Positions 62,211 to 64,000 of a stretch of 64,000 nt of DNA are shown one piece after another (the first letter of the stretch is position 1; each line of letters begins with the position of its first letter). Position numbers and translations under genes: made by a program. Below the pieces are notes generated by a model. It was given only the letters and a program-made list of their open reading frames with translations, did not search any database and was not told where the DNA came from. Origin of the DNA: Coleofasciculus sp. FACHB-T130 (GTDB lineage Bacteria; Cyanobacteriota; Cyanobacteriia; Cyanobacteriales; FACHB-T130); contig NZ_JACJOG010000027.1 of the NCBI RefSeq assembly GCF_014695375.1, forward strand, positions 1 to 64,000. The letters run 5' to 3'.

Positions 62211-64000
62211 ATGACCGATCTGAGCCGACCAGAAGAGGCAGATGCATACAACCAACGCTCATTAAAGACGCTCTTGAGAGCGATCGCCCTTTCTCAGGGG
62301 CAATTCTCGCTAATTTTGGTGCGCTGCAACTATAGCTTGTTGCAACAGCGGATGGTGCAGCAGGTACGGGAACAAAATCCGTTTCCCGTGCGCGAGGTGA
62401 TATTAGCAGATTCGGTCAAGACGCTTTACAACCCCATCTTGGAAGCGCTGGAAGAGCCAGGGAATACGTCTCGACAAACAGAAATATTGTCCGCCGCGAT
62501 GATCTTAGGGCTGGAGTCGGTAATCGCTCTCGATCAGCTGCTGACCTCAACCAATCAAGTACGCGATGAATTTCGCGCTCAGTTTCCTTTCCCCCTCGTG
62601 TTGTGGCTCTCCGACGCGGTGCTACAAAAGCTGATTCGGTTTGCGCCAGATTTCAAAAGCTGGGCAGCTTCTTCGATCCGGTTTGTGATGTCAGGGGATG
62701 AGTTAATCGAATTATTGCGGCAGAAAGCGGACTCTCTATTTGCCAGAGAGCTAGATTCTAGCAATTTTGAGTTGTTGCACCATTCCGCTCTCGATTTAGT
62801 TGTTGGTTCCCAGCATCGCCTAGAACTGGAGTCGGCCTTAACAGATTTGCGGCGTCGCGGGCAACAATTGGAGCCTCAACTACAGGCAAGTCTCGAATTT
62901 GTGCGGGGGCGCAATGACTACGCTACCGATCAAATCCAGTCAAGCATTGCCCATTATCAACGAAGTCTGGCTTATTTCAGGACTGAAGACTCAGAACTGT
63001 TAGCAAAGCGCCACGAAGTACGGACTGGGGAAAACATCAGAAATGAGGGTCAAGAGGCAAGCACCACGATTTCCGATTCTCTGTGTGTCGTTAGTCCTCA
63101 GCACTCAGTCCTAAAAGTGGGTTTGCTGCTGTTTCACTTGGGGCAATGCTATACCCGTTTGGCTAACTTGCGACCGGAAATGAGCCGCCAGCACTGGAAG
63201 CAAGCGAGAGATTATTTTCAGCAGTGCATTGAAGTTTTTGAGGAAGCTCAACGTCCAGAACTGGTTGCTAAGTTTATTTCATTCCTTTGTGAAGTGTTGC
63301 GGCGTTTGGAAGCGTGGGCGGATTTGCAGGAGCTGGCAGAAAAAGCTTTGATCCTGCATCAAACTTATGATGCAAACCTCCAGCAGGCTCAAGATTTTGG
63401 CTTTCTGGCGGAGGTGGCGCTTAACCAGTCCAATTGGATAGAAGCGTATCAGCAAGCGACTCTGGCACTTTCAACGCTGGCGGAAGAAACGTTCCAGACA
63501 ACTTCTGCCTCAATCCCGCAATCTCAGTACGAAAGTTTATATTTGTTGCTGCTGGCACAGTCTCAGAAACATTTGGGACAGCGGCAAGCTGCCGCCGCGA
63601 TTCAAAACTTGGAACAGGCGCTCAACAAGTGTAACCATCAGTACGATCCCCATTTATGTTTGCGGATTCTCAAGGCACTGCGATCGCTCTACTTTCAGCA
63701 GGGTGATTATCTGCAAGCCTTTCAACTGAAGCAAGAGCAGCGTTCCCTGGAGCATCAATACGGGTTCCGTTCTTTTACAGGTGCCGGACGCCTACAGCCT
63801 TACCGGCAGGCTCTGAACCCAGGCGTCACATCTGGAGGAGATATGCGCTTGGGAGGGTCGATTCCCCAGGAAATTGCTGCTTCTGGTCGGCAGCAGGATG
63901 TCACTCGCCTCATTGACCGGATTGGCCGCAATGACTACAAATTGATTGTGATTCACGGTCCTTCTGGAGTTGGTAAAAGCTCAATTATCACTGCTGGTTT
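62211..64000 (+). CDS. Large nSTAND-type protein, N-terminal part
   Basis: First 596 codons, open to the window edge. Residues about 15-190 are an ATPase-like or effector-like domain of unknown kind (LLRAIALSQGQFSLILVRCN, FPLVLWLSDAVLQKLIRFAPDFKSW). Helical TPR-like repeats follow (GLLLFHLGQCYTRLANL, ARDYFQQCIEVFEEAQ, LRSLYFQQGDYLQAFQL). At the edge a P-loop starts a nucleotide-binding domain (IVIHGPSGVGKSSIITAG). This layout fits the nSTAND family of large cyanobacterial signalling ATPases, probably continued by repeats such as WD40. Within the TPR part a palindromic repeat forms an in-frame insertion at 62981-63113. Confidence 0.75.
   Translation, partial: MTDLSRPEEADAYNQRSLKTLLRAIALSQGQFSLILVRCNYSLLQQRMVQQVREQNPFPVREVILADSVKTLYNPILEALEEPGNTSRQTEILSAAMILGLESVIALDQLLTSTNQVRDEFRAQFPFPLVLWLSDAVLQKLIRFAPDFKSWAASSIRFVMSGDELIELLRQKADSLFARELDSSNFELLHHSALDLVVGSQHRLELESALTDLRRRGQQLEPQLQASLEFVRGRNDYATDQIQSSIAHYQRSLAYFRTEDSELLAKRHEVRTGENIRNEGQEASTTISDSLCVVSPQHSVLKVGLLLFHLGQCYTRLANLRPEMSRQHWKQARDYFQQCIEVFEEAQRPELVAKFISFLCEVLRRLEAWADLQELAEKALILHQTYDANLQQAQDFGFLAEVALNQSNWIEAYQQATLALSTLAEETFQTTSASIPQSQYESLYLLLLAQSQKHLGQRQAAAAIQNLEQALNKCNHQYDPHLCLRILKALRSLYFQQGDYLQAFQLKQEQRSLEHQYGFRSFTGAGRLQPYRQALNPGVTSGGDMRLGGSIPQEIAASGRQQDVTRLIDRIGRNDYKLIVIHGPSGVGKSSIITAG
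62981..63113 (+). repeat. In-frame palindromic insertion in nSTAND gene
   Basis: Arms GGACTGAAGACTCAGAACTG and AGTCCTCAGCACTCAGTCC flank about 90 bases that break the TPR pattern with a Gly/Asn/Ser/Thr-rich stretch. The frame is preserved. The arms resemble intergenic palindromes of this genome. Confidence 0.5.

Noticed and set aside
1-64000. CRISPR arrays
   Set aside because: No regularly spaced 25-40 base direct repeats with unique spacers were seen.

Overview
The window is chromosomal DNA of a cyanobacterium. HIP1 sites (GCGATCGC) recur throughout. The gene content is also typical: an fbp-tal-zwf-opcA operon, a plastoquinol terminal oxidase, an RRM-type RNA-binding protein, a B12-dependent ribonucleotide reductase and a large nSTAND-type protein. 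A filamentous member (Oscillatoriales, Coleofasciculales or Nostocales grade) is likely, but the species cannot be fixed from the sequence alone.

Region A (about 1-18,200) is accessory DNA, almost all on the minus strand, and looks like one integrated element. From its right end it has a XisF-like serine recombinase (16788-18194), two small plus-strand genes, a HTH regulator, a ParM-like actin with a small ParR-position partner, a run of four small membrane proteins whose reading frames mostly overlap, a short FtsK/TraB-like DNA translocase, two further membrane-anchored proteins, a HAD phosphatase pseudogene, three small proteins and a 2179-residue tape-measure-like protein carrying a zincin motif. 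It ends, beyond a 73-residue protein, in a dGTPase cut by the window edge. Integration, segregation and DNA-pumping functions sit beside one phage-tail-type gene, with no capsid, portal, terminase or lysis genes in view.

Region B (18,200-33,200) holds a GIY-YIG protein, a cluster of small secreted paralogues, a B12-type radical SAM protein, a SemiSWEET, a site-2 protease homologue, a class A penicillin-binding protein with a long Arg/Ser tail, a small one-helix membrane protein, two TrbI-like exported paralogues and a NACHT NTPase with a hexad repeat. The NACHT gene is divergent from two tiny genes that are each followed by an intrinsic terminator.

Region C (33,200-64,000) is mostly housekeeping: sbcC, the terminal oxidase, cysE, a flavin oxidase-like protein, nrdJ split by a 250-nt group I intron, an RRM protein, pfkA, fbp-tal-zwf-opcA, a cobyrinate diamide synthase, a degenerate dynamin-like protein, a cNMP-binding protein beside an NTT/MFS-HEAT fusion, infC, an alpha/beta hydrolase, a BON protein, ilvN, and the 5' part of an nSTAND-type gene. 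The carbon genes form the oxidative pentose phosphate route plus glycolytic control. The cobalamin biosynthesis gene lies near a cobalamin-dependent reductase, although they are not in one operon.

The strongest single observation is the nrdJ intron, which has a complete set of group I landmarks. The most interesting system-level candidate is the region A element. No CRISPR array, rRNA or tRNA was recognised.
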